Shown here one piece after another: positions 1-5,019 of a stretch of 5,019 nucleotides of DNA. Within the stretch, counting starts at the first letter, position 1. Every line of letters starts with the position of its first letter. The stretch spans positions 1-5,019 of the forward strand of contig JAEXXR010000540.1 of the NCBI GenBank assembly GCA_023405705.1. Direction: 5' to 3'. The notes beneath the pieces are model-generated. The model was not told the DNA's origin. It saw only the letters and a list, made by a program, of their open reading frames with translations, and did no database searches. Source of the stretch: Actinomycetes bacterium (lineage in GTDB: Bacteria; Actinomycetota; Thermoleophilia; Solirubrobacterales; Solirubrobacteraceae). The position numbers and the translations under genes were made by a program.

Positions 1-29
1 CGCTCCGCCTGCCTGCGCCCGGCGCCGGA

Positions 30-1298
30 TCAGCCGACGCCGAACTCCTTCTTCCACTTGGCGCGGAAGTACGACTCGTAGTCGGGGCCGTAGATCGGCG
101 CCGGGCCGGACGCGAGCGCGTTCTCTCTCGTGATCACGTACGGCTCCATGAACGGCAGCGAGTAGTCGTCGAAGATCGCCCACCCTCTGCCGATCGCCTC
201 TCTGCGGGCCCAGCTCTGCAGCGCCTGGTCCATGCCGGCCCAGACCGGCAGCGCCCACGCGTAGTCGGCGACCGCGTCGACTCTGCCGGAGCGGATGTCG
301 GCGATCGACTCGGGCGTCGAGAACATGCCGGCGACGACCGTTCTGCGCTCGTCGGGCTGCTTGCTCGCGACCGTCTGCGCCATCAGCGGCAGGCAGAAGT
401 CGCAGAGCGTCCACATGCCGGCCAGGTCAGGGTTCTGCTCCAGCGCCTGGCGGGAGCTGTTGAGCGTGTCCTGGACCGCGTTGGCGAGGTCGAGGTCGTG
501 CTTGATCAGCTCGAAGCCGGAGGCGGCCGCGATGTCGTCCTTCAGCTGGTTCTCCTCGTTGAGCGAGGCGACGCCGACCGTCGGGGCGGTGATCGCGAAG
601 ATTCTCTTCGGCTCCGCGGCGCCTCTCTCGTCGATCGCTCTGAAGAGCCACTCGTCGAGCGTTCTGGCGAGGTCGAAGCCGTCGGCGCCGAGGTCGTTCA
701 TGTACGGCGATCTGGTCGACGCCGAGCTGGTCCCGAACCACGGGATCCCTCTGTCGGCCGCCTCCTTGAGGCCCGAGCCGAGCGGGCCCGGGTTCTGGCT
801 GACGGAGAAGACGACGCTCGGGCTCTGCGAGACGATCGAGGTCGCGCACTGCGGGATCTTCTGCGCGTCGAAGTTCGGGTCGCAGACGTTGACCTTGAAG
901 CCGAACAGCTCGCCGATCTCCTTCGCCGCCTCGGTGATCGCTCTGGAGGTCGCCGACTGGCCCGACAGCTGGATGACGCCGATCGACTTGCCCGTCGGCG
1001 CGTCGACCGGGTCGCCCGCGTCGGCCTCGCCGGCTCTCTCGGCCTCGGCTCTCTCCTCCGGCGTGCCCGACCAGACGTAGCCGGAGGCGCTCTCGGCCGG
1101 CGGCGGGTCGGCGACCGTCGAGGTCGCGGCCTGCGAGCCGGCGGCGGCGCTCGTGCCCGTGCCGGCGTCGCCGGACGACGAGTCGTCGGAGGAGCCGCAG
1201 GCGGCGAGGACGGCGCCTGCGGTCAGGACGAGCAGCACTGCGAGCAGCGCGCGCCGGAGCCTGGCCCCGGCACGCCACGTCTCAGAGAAGCGATCCAT
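30..1298 (-). CDS. CUT2-type ABC transporter substrate-binding lipoprotein
   Basis: 422 aa. This is the extracytoplasmic ligand-capture subunit of the importer encoded just upstream. The ATG at 1298 is chosen because AGAAGGAA lies ahead of it and the protein then opens with a normal lipoprotein signal: basic residues (R9, R13, R15, R16), a hydrophobic stretch 18-33 and lipobox L-A-A-C with Cys34 as the lipidated residue. A GTG at 1355 in the same frame would add 19 residues but lacks this support. Residues 35-103 are a Ser/Gly/Ala-rich then Glu/Ala-rich linker. From IGVIQLSG (106-113) a type-I periplasmic-binding fold of the Peripla_BP_4/RbsB kind follows, with recognisable blocks near 139-160, 185-195 (IPWFGTSS), 290-310 (NPDLAG, then the hinge region) and 323-340. 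The residues that contact sugar in RbsB are altered, and the mature domain has four cysteines (139, 151, 299, 302). Arginine codons are unusual: 14 of 24 are AGA. Fold and role are well supported; the ligand is unknown. Confidence 0.9.
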   Translation of the reverse strand: MDRFSETWRAGARLRRALLAVLLVLTAGAVLAACGSSDDSSSGDAGTGTSAAAGSQAATSTVADPPPAESASGYVWSGTPEERAEAERAGEADAGDPVDAPTGKSIGVIQLSGQSATSRAITEAAKEIGELFGFKVNVCDPNFDAQKIPQCATSIVSQSPSVVFSVSQNPGPLGSGLKEAADRGIPWFGTSSASTRSPYMNDLGADGFDLARTLDEWLFRAIDERGAAEPKRIFAITAPTVGVASLNEENQLKDDIAAASGFELIKHDLDLANAVQDTLNSSRQALEQNPDLAGMWTLCDFCLPLMAQTVASKQPDERRTVVAGMFSTPESIADIRSGRVDAVADYAWALPVWAGMDQALQSWARREAIGRGWAIFDDYSLPFMEPYVITRENALASGPAPIYGPDYESYFRAKWKKEFGVG

Positions 1299-1306
1299 CT
1301 GACTGA

Positions 1307-1314
1307 TTCCTTCT
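1307..1314 (-). promoter_or_regulatory. ribosome-binding site of the substrate-binding protein gene
   Basis: AGAAGGAA on the minus strand places AAGGA 9 nt ahead of the ATG at 1298. It selects that start over the upstream in-frame GTG at 1355 and shows that this last gene of the operon has its own initiation signal. Confidence 0.78.
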
Positions 1315-1326
1315 GTCGCGAACGGA

Positions 1327-1346
1327 CGCCGCCCGGGGGAGCGGCG
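1327..1346 (-). other. small stem-loop between ATPase and binding-protein genes
   Basis: CGCCGC and GCGGCG flank an 8-nt loop inside the 61-nt spacer between the ATPase stop and the binding-protein start, just upstream of its ribosome-binding site. Such structures can stabilise a downstream mRNA segment, but a 6-bp GC inverted repeat is not rare in DNA of this composition. No T-tract follows, so it is not a terminator. Confidence 0.3.
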
Positions 1347-1359
1347 CTGACTCACTGCC

Positions 1360-2949
1360 TCACGCGGCCGCGGCGTACGAGAGCCGGACCAGCGCCTCCT
1401 CCGTGATCTCCTCGCCCGCCAGCTCGCCCGAGACGCGGCCCTCGCGCAGCGCGATCACGCGCGTGCACAGCCCCACCAGCTCGGAGTAGTCGGACGAGAT
1501 CACGATCGCCGCGCGCCCCTCGGCGGCGATCGCGCGGACGAGCGAGAACATCTCCTCCTTCGCCCCGACGTCGACCCCCTGGGCCGGCTCGTCGAAGATC
1601 AGCACGCGCTCGGAGCGCTGCAGCCATTTCGCCAGCACGACCTTCTGCTGGTTGCCGCCCGACAGGCGCCGCACCTCCTGCGCCTCCGACGGCGTGCGGA
1701 TCGCGAGGCGCTCGATCATCTCCTGCGCCGCTCTGCGCTCGCCGGCGCGCCGCGGCAGCGGCAGCAGCCGCGCCATGCGGTGGTGGTGCAGCGAGGCGAG
1801 CGTGATGTTCTCGCGCACGTCGAAGTCGAGCACGAGGCCCTCGTGGCGGCGGTCCTCGGGCAGCAGCGCGATGCCGGCGGCGATCGCGTCGACCGGGGTG
1901 CGGGCGCGCAGCGCCTCGCCGGCGACCTCAATCGTCCCCGCGGCGGGCTTGTCGGCGCCGAAGACCATCCGCGCGACCTCGGTGCGGCCCGAGCCGACGA
2001 GGCCGGCGATCCCGAGGATCTCGCCGGCGTGCAGGTCGAAGCCGACGTCGTGGACGCGCGGAGGGCGCGCCAGCCCGCGAACCCGCAGCAAGGGGGATGC
2101 GTGCGGATCGCGGGCGGGCGCCGGCGACGGCGGGCGGGCGGCGGCGGTGCCGGCCGCCGGTCCCGCGATCGCCTCGACGAGCTGGGCCTCGTCGAGGTCG
2201 GCCGTCGCACGTTCGAGCGTGACGCGGCCATCCTGCATCACGACGACGCGATCGGTCAGCGAGACGATCTCGCCGAGCCGGTGGGAGACGTAGACGACCG
2301 ACTGGCCCCTGTCGCGCAGGCGCCGGACGATCGCGTGCAGATGGCCGATCTCCTCGACGGTCAGCGAGACGGACGGCTCGTCGAGCACGAGCACGCGGGC
2401 GCGGTGGTAGAGCGCCCGCGCGATCATCACGACCCGCTGCTCGACGCTCGTCAGGTCGCCGGCGTGGGCGTCGGGGTCGATCTCGGACTCCAGCTCCGCG
2501 AGCACCTCGGCGACGCGGCGGCGCAGCTCGCCGCGCGCGACCAGCAGGCCCGCGCGGCGCGGCCAGCGGCTGCCGACGGCGACGTTCTCGGCGACCGTCA
2601 GCGCCGGGAAGTTGCCCAGCTCCTGATGGACGAAGGCCAGCCCGAGGCGATGCGCGGCGTGGGTCGACCAGCCGTGCAGCACGGACTGGCCGTCGATCAG
2701 CAGCTCGCCGGCGTCGGGGTGGGAGACCCCGGCCAGCACCTTGATCAGGCTGCTCTTGCCGGCGCCGTTCTTGCCGACGAGGCCGAGCACCTCGCCCGCG
2801 TGCAGGTCGAGCGAGGCGTGGTCGAGCGCGACGACGCCCGGGTACGCCTTCACGAGCGCGCGAGCGGAGACGACCGGCGTCCCGGCGGCGGCCGCGCCCG
2901 CGGCGTCGCGCGGCGGCTGCGGAGCGGCCGGCCCAGAGGCGGCGCTCAC
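1360..2949 (-). CDS. CUT2-type ABC transporter ATP-binding protein with two nucleotide-binding domains (RbsA/MglA-like)
   Basis: 529 aa, close to the usual ~500 for this family. It is the cytoplasmic motor of the importer and carries two ABC domains in tandem. Domain 1 (about 26-262) has Walker A GKNGAGKSS (59-67), Q-loop Gln109, a weak signature LTSVEQ (166-171), Walker B VLVLDEP (186-192) and H-loop His223. Domain 2 (about 286-525) has a Walker A with Arg in place of Lys (GLVGSGRTE, 316-324), PEDRRHEGL (364-372), a full signature LSGGNQQ (429-435), Walker B VLIFDEP (449-455) and VISSDYSEL (483-491). The Walker A change in domain 2 is typical of the family and implies one working ATP site, built from domain 1 Walker A and domain 2 signature. 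The start is GTG at 2949, sharing GTGA with the permease stop and preceded by GGAGGGGAGCA. The frame stays open far upstream, but that part overlaps the permease gene. The Ala/Pro-rich residues 1-25 and 263-285 look like flexible tails or linkers. The family call is firm; the sugar is unknown. Confidence 0.93.
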   Translation of the reverse strand: MSAASGPAAPQPPRDAAGAAAAGTPVVSARALVKAYPGVVALDHASLDLHAGEVLGLVGKNGAGKSSLIKVLAGVSHPDAGELLIDGQSVLHGWSTHAAHRLGLAFVHQELGNFPALTVAENVAVGSRWPRRAGLLVARGELRRRVAEVLAELESEIDPDAHAGDLTSVEQRVVMIARALYHRARVLVLDEPSVSLTVEEIGHLHAIVRRLRDRGQSVVYVSHRLGEIVSLTDRVVVMQDGRVTLERATADLDEAQLVEAIAGPAAGTAAARPPSPAPARDPHASPLLRVRGLARPPRVHDVGFDLHAGEILGIAGLVGSGRTEVARMVFGADKPAAGTIEVAGEALRARTPVDAIAAGIALLPEDRRHEGLVLDFDVRENITLASLHHHRMARLLPLPRRAGERRAAQEMIERLAIRTPSEAQEVRRLSGGNQQKVVLAKWLQRSERVLIFDEPAQGVDVGAKEEMFSLVRAIAAEGRAAIVISSDYSELVGLCTRVIALREGRVSGELAGEEITEEALVRLSYAAAA

Positions 2950-3980
2950 TGCTCCCCTCCCCCGCGCACCAGCCGCGAGATCAGCACCGCCGCGGCGAGG
3001 ATCCCGCCCTGGATGATCTGCACGAGCGGGCCGCTGAGGCTGAGGATCGTCAGGCCGGTCCCGATCATCTGCAGGTAGAGCGCGCCGAGCGCCGTGCCGA
3101 CCGGCGTGAAGACGCCGACGCGGAACATGCTCGAGCCGAGGAAGGCGGCGGCGTAGGCCGGCAGCAGCAGGCCGACGCCGGTGTTCGGGTTGGCGGCCGC
3201 CGCCTGCGAGGTCATCAGCACGCCGGCGATCGCGGCGCAGAGGCCGACGATCGCGAAGCCGGCCGCCAGCAGCAGCCGCACGCGCAGGCCCGACAGCCGC
3301 GCCGCCTCGCGGTTTCCGCCGATCGCGTACATGTAGCGGCCGGGCTCCGTGTGGCGCAGCAGCACGTGCATCACGAGCAGCACGAGCAGGCCGATGAAGA
3401 CGACGTTGGAGAAGCCGAGGAAGGTGCCGTTGGCGATCTCGGTGTAGCCCGGCGCGATCCCGTCGAAGACGCTCTGGCTGTCGACGAGCTGGAGGCCCAC
3501 GCCCGTGAAGACGGTGCTCATCGCGATCGTGAGGATGAAGCTCGGCAGTCTCAGGTAGGCGATCAGGACGCCGTTGGCGGCGCCGAGCGCGGTCCCGAGC
3601 AGCAGCGCCAGCACGATCGCGAGGCGCCAGTCGAGGCCGACGTGCTGGGTCGACAGCAGCACGATCACGACCGTCGCGCAGAGGCTGATGAGGCCGCCGA
3701 CGGCGAGGTCGTACTCGTTCATCACGAGCACGACGGTCACCCCGAGCGAGACGATCAGCAGCGGCGCGCAGTCGCGCAGGATGCCCTTCATCGTCAGGAC
3801 CGTGAAGAACGAGTCGGGGCGCAGCAGGCTGAAGACGGCGAAGGTCGCGACGATCGCCGCCAGCACGCCGTAGCGCGCGGCGACGGTGCGGACCGAGCGG
3901 CCGCCGCTGCGGCCCCTCGGGCCGGCCGGGGAGGGTGCTCCGCCGTCCGCCGGCGCTGTCGCGGTCACGTCCGTCGCCAT
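2946..3980 (-). CDS. CUT2-type ABC transporter permease (RbsC-like, BPD_transp_2 family)
   Basis: 344 aa, the usual size for a permease of this class. It forms the membrane channel, probably as a dimer. After a hydrophilic Ala/Pro/Gly/Arg-rich N-terminus (1-30) there are about nine or ten hydrophobic segments, near 36-53, 71-88, 94-110, 118-140, 149-165, 191-208, 236-256, 268-282, 290-308 and 318-336. Two family landmarks are clear: a D-L-x-V-G block after the second segment (NEYDLAVGG, 88-96; usually a variant of GIDLSVG) and the cytoplasmic coupling loop GRYMYAIGGNREAARLSG (214-231), which contacts the ATPase. The ATG at 3980 is preferred because GCAGGAG sits 7 nt upstream and the protein then has a normal N-terminus. 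An ATG at 4097 in frame would add 39 arginine-rich residues without a ribosome-binding site. It is first in the operon; its stop overlaps the ATPase start by 4 bp, suggesting coupled translation. The substrate is not predictable from the sequence. Confidence 0.92.
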   Translation of the reverse strand: MATDVTATAPADGGAPSPAGPRGRSGGRSVRTVAARYGVLAAIVATFAVFSLLRPDSFFTVLTMKGILRDCAPLLIVSLGVTVVLVMNEYDLAVGGLISLCATVVIVLLSTQHVGLDWRLAIVLALLLGTALGAANGVLIAYLRLPSFILTIAMSTVFTGVGLQLVDSQSVFDGIAPGYTEIANGTFLGFSNVVFIGLLVLLVMHVLLRHTEPGRYMYAIGGNREAARLSGLRVRLLLAAGFAIVGLCAAIAGVLMTSQAAAANPNTGVGLLLPAYAAAFLGSSMFRVGVFTPVGTALGALYLQMIGTGLTILSLSGPLVQIIQGGILAAAVLISRLVRGGGEQ

Positions 3981-3985
3981 GGGCG

Positions 3986-3994
3986 ATCTCCTGC
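3986..3994 (-). promoter_or_regulatory. ribosome-binding site of the permease gene
   Basis: GCAGGAGAT on the minus strand contains AGGAG ending 7 nt before the ATG at 3980. It decides that start over the in-frame ATG at 4097, which has no comparable site. Confidence 0.75.
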
Positions 3995-4115
3995 GTCCAG
4001 TCGTCTTTCGGCCGCCCGGGATCGCCGCCGCGACGGGTGTCGACGCGGCGCAGCGGGAACCGGCTGCGACCCTCTCTCCAAGGGGGATGGCGGCCATCCA
4101 CTGCCGCCGGTGCCC

Positions 4116-4145
4116 AGGCTAATCCCATCGTTGATCAAATGTCAA
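4116..4145 (-). promoter_or_regulatory. probable housekeeping-type promoter of the ABC transporter operon
   Basis: Reading the minus strand, a perfect TTGACA -35 box (4145-4140) is followed after 18 nt by TAGCCT (4121-4116), which keeps the T-A-n-n-n-T pattern of a -10 box; TTAGCC at 17 nt is an alternative. It lies in the AT-richest patch of the window. Transcription would start near 4109, giving a leader of about 130 nt before the permease ATG at 3980. The -10 match is only moderate. Confidence 0.5.
4131..4138. promoter_or_regulatory. TTGATCAA palindrome in promoter spacer, candidate operator
   Basis: The perfect 8-bp palindrome TTGATCAA lies entirely between the proposed -35 and -10 boxes of the operon, a position where a bound repressor would block RNA polymerase. 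The flanking bases do not extend the symmetry. Sugar importers of this class are often controlled by LacI- or ROK-type repressors, but no regulator gene is in the window, so the role is inferred from position only. Confidence 0.3.
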
Positions 4146-4160
4146 GTATCGATCTTCCCG

Positions 4161-4176
4161 TGAGGGATATCCCCCA
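4161..4176. promoter_or_regulatory. 16-bp near-perfect palindrome upstream of operon promoter, candidate regulator site
   Basis: TGAGGGATATCCCCCA pairs at seven of eight positions around its centre, with a perfect 10-bp core GGGATATCCC (4164-4173). Its nearer end lies about 15 bp upstream of the TTGACA box of the minus-strand operon, where an activator could act. It could equally serve the divergent plus-strand gene. No factor can be assigned. Confidence 0.35.
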
Positions 4177-4256
4177 ACGACATTCGGTCCGGCCCGGGCC
4201 GGCCGCCCACGCATGACGCGCGCACGCGTTCGCGATGGCCGGCAGGCCTCCCGGGT

Positions 4257-4270
4257 TTCGGCATGCCGAA
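4257..4270. promoter_or_regulatory. perfect 14-bp palindrome, candidate operator ahead of Calx-beta gene
   Basis: TTCGGCATGCCGAA is its own reverse complement over all 14 positions. The half-site TTCGGCA recurs in direct orientation at 4313-4319, giving three half-sites within 63 bp, all upstream of the plus-strand gene. This fits a dimeric regulator's binding site, or pairing of the leader RNA. The regulator is unknown. Confidence 0.35.
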
Positions 4271-4285
4271 GGGCTGAGAGCGCCA

Positions 4286-4309
4286 GCCCGTTCAGGGGAC
4301 CGAACGGGC
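4286..4309 (+). other. stem-loop in presumed leader of Calx-beta gene
   Basis: GCCCGTTC (4286-4293) and GAACGGGC (4302-4309) are perfect inverted repeats around an 8-nt loop, giving an 8-bp hairpin about 50 nt before the ATG at 4358. TGCCGAAG (4264-4271) can pair with CTTCGGCA (4312-4319) to enclose it in an outer stem. No T-tract follows, so it does not look like an intrinsic terminator. It could be a leader structure or a DNA-level site. Confidence 0.35.
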
Positions 4310-4357
4310 CGCTTCGGCAGAGGAAAAGCGCTCGAAAGCGGCCGAACATCGACCGTC

Positions 4358-5019
4358 ATGCGCGCTTCTCCGTCATTTCTCCTCTCCTGTCTGCTCGCCA
4401 CCCTCGCCGCCGTCGTCGGCGTCGCGCTGCTGGCGAGCGGCACCCACGCCGTCGGCACCACCTCGGTCCCGACCGAGCCGACGCTGACCCTCGCCGGCGG
4501 CGGCTGGGTGCGGGAGGGAACCGGCGCGCCGCGCACGCTGACGCTGACCGCGACCGTCGCGCCGCTCGCGCCCGGGCCGGTCAGCTTCCGCGTCCGCACC
4601 GTCGACGGGAGCGCGAGAGCCGGCGAGGACTTCGAGGCGATCGACCGGCGCGTCACGATCCCGGCCGGCGAGAGCAGCGCGGCGATCGTCCTGCGGACAA
4701 TCGCCGACGCCGTCGAGGAGCCGAGCGAGTCGTTGGAGATCGAGGTCGACGAGCTCGACGGCGCGCTCGACGGCGCCGACACGTGGACCGTCACGATCGG
4801 CGACGACGACGCGCCCGCGGAGGCCGGCGACCTGCGCGCCCTCGGCTGCGTCGGCGGCCGCGACGCGACCGACCGCTGCGAGGTCGAGACCGCCGGCTTC
4901 GACGGCGACGCCTTCGGCGTCGCGCTCGCCCGCGAGCGCGACCTCTACCTGACCGACGGCGCCTCGATCGCCCACCTGCGCCGCGACCCGGGCAGCGAGC
5001 GGCTGACCCCGGCCGGCTG
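4358..5019 (+). CDS. exported Calx-beta domain protein with start of a probable beta-propeller, 3'-truncated by window end
   Basis: The first 220 codons of an open gene that runs off the window. The ATG at 4358 is followed by a signal peptide: a short n-region with Arg2, hydrophobic residues 8-27, and probable cleavage near T-H-A (29-31). Residues about 40-151 are a Calx-beta domain: VSFRVRTVDGSARAGEDF (75-92), then VTIPAGESSAAIVL (99-112), the acidic DAVEEPSESLEIEV (117-130) and the closing VTIGDDD (145-151). The acidic residues match the Ca2+-binding positions of the family. Residues 157-220 look like one propeller-type repeat: LRALGCVGG, a second Cys ten residues on (C164, C174), then FGVALARERDLYLTDGAS and LRRDPGSERLTPAG. 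This resembles, from memory, secreted repeat proteins common in Solirubrobacterales. The protein is likely secreted or surface-bound. No Shine-Dalgarno is visible just before the ATG, so the start rests on the signal peptide. It is divergent from the transporter operon, with no evident functional link. Confidence 0.82.
   Translation, partial: MRASPSFLLSCLLATLAAVVGVALLASGTHAVGTTSVPTEPTLTLAGGGWVREGTGAPRTLTLTATVAPLAPGPVSFRVRTVDGSARAGEDFEAIDRRVTIPAGESSAAIVLRTIADAVEEPSESLEIEVDELDGALDGADTWTVTIGDDDAPAEAGDLRALGCVGGRDATDRCEVETAGFDGDAFGVALARERDLYLTDGASIAHLRRDPGSERLTPAG

Larger units (their letters stand above)
3981..4357. other. divergent intergenic region between transporter operon and Calx-beta gene
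   Basis: 377 bp without a supported gene. The part nearest the permease (3981-4115) is GC-rich and is the presumed operon leader; it can form a 7-bp stem from CGCCGCG (4026-4032) and CGCGGCG (4044-4050). Positions 4121-4170 are clearly richer in A/T than the rest of the window and hold the operon promoter and two palindromes. Positions 4191-4357 are the presumed leader of the plus-strand gene and hold a perfect 14-bp palindrome and a hairpin. I could not find a convincing plus-strand promoter. Open frames through this region lack start signals and recognisable protein features. Confidence 0.7.

Noticed and set aside
19..28. CCGGCGCCGG palindrome just after the binding-protein stop codon, considered as the operon terminator.
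   Set aside because: There is no proper loop and no T-tract on the minus strand, and only 29 bp remain before the window edge. Self-complementary GC runs are common here.
1780..3078. Long plus-strand open frame (432 codons) opposite the ATPase and permease genes, and similar frames at 295-1080, 498-1406 and 3351-4163.
   Set aside because: These are antisense shadows common in GC-rich DNA: low-complexity Arg/Ala/Asp/Gly translations, no motif, opposite genes with clear family signatures.
2089..4089. An 11-bp direct repeat CAAGGGGGATG at 2089-2099 and 4079-4089.
   Set aside because: One copy is inside the ATPase coding sequence, the other in the operon leader; nothing else is shared around them, so coincidence is likely.
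3981..4097. In-frame ATG at 4097 that would lengthen the permease by 39 residues.
   Set aside because: It has no ribosome-binding site, adds a basic stretch unlike family members, and would begin about 12 nt from the predicted transcription start. ATG at 3980 has a good site.
2950..4128. The open frame of the ATPase gene continues upstream through the permease gene, as if the ATPase were a 922-residue protein.
   Set aside because: This part translates to Arg/Pro/Ala-rich sequence with no domain and overlaps the permease, which has proper membrane segments. GTG at 2949 with GGAGGGGAGCA gives a protein of normal family length.
4191..4200. GGCCCGGGCC palindrome in the intergenic region.
   Set aside because: Made only of G and C in a GC-rich stretch, so chance is an adequate explanation.
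4379..4393. Possible lipobox L-L-S-C at residues 8-11 of the plus-strand protein.
   Set aside because: It is too close to the N-terminus, and most of the hydrophobic core follows the Cys, so an ordinary signal peptide fits better.
4135..4975. Minus-strand open frames opposite the Calx-beta gene (4135-4794, 4373-4975).
   Set aside because: Their products have no recognisable motif, while the plus strand encodes a signal peptide and a good Calx-beta domain.

Overview
The window is very GC-rich (about 70% by eye). Its genes carry the alanine-, arginine- and glycine-heavy proteins and G/C third positions of a high-GC actinobacterium. The plus-strand gene combines a Calx-beta domain with a cysteine-containing blade-like repeat, and one operon gene uses AGA arginine codons heavily. 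Together these make a member of Solirubrobacterales (Conexibacter/Solirubrobacter-like) my best guess. This placement rests on recall of similar proteins, not on a search.

Minus strand, 4145 down to 30: a compact three-gene operon for a CUT2-type (ribose/xylose/galactose-like) ABC importer. The order is permease (3980-2946), double-domain ATPase (2949-1360, overlapping the permease by 4 bp) and lipid-anchored substrate-binding protein (1298-30, after a 61-nt spacer). A good -35 box and a weaker -10 box at 4145-4116 suggest the promoter, about 130 nt ahead of the permease start. The binding protein captures the ligand outside the membrane, the permease forms the channel, and the ATPase drives transport. 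No catabolic enzyme or regulator lies in the window, so the substrate cannot be named. The binding protein lacks several residues that contact sugar in RbsB-like proteins and has two cysteine pairs instead.

3981-4357: a 377-bp divergent intergenic region. It contains an AT-richer island with the operon promoter, two palindromes near that promoter, a perfect 14-bp palindrome, and a hairpin in the presumed leader of the plus-strand gene.

Plus strand, 4358 to the window end: the 5' part of a gene for an exported protein with a signal peptide, one Calx-beta domain and the first blade-like repeat of what is probably a beta-propeller. It runs off the window.

The most notable signal is codon use. 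In the binding-protein gene 14 of 24 arginines are AGA, against 1 of about 53 in the ATPase gene, 1 of 18 in the permease gene and 1 of 17 in the plus-strand gene. I see no mobile element, RNA gene or CRISPR array, and no clearly new multi-gene system; this is a fairly ordinary transporter locus with a few unusual details.
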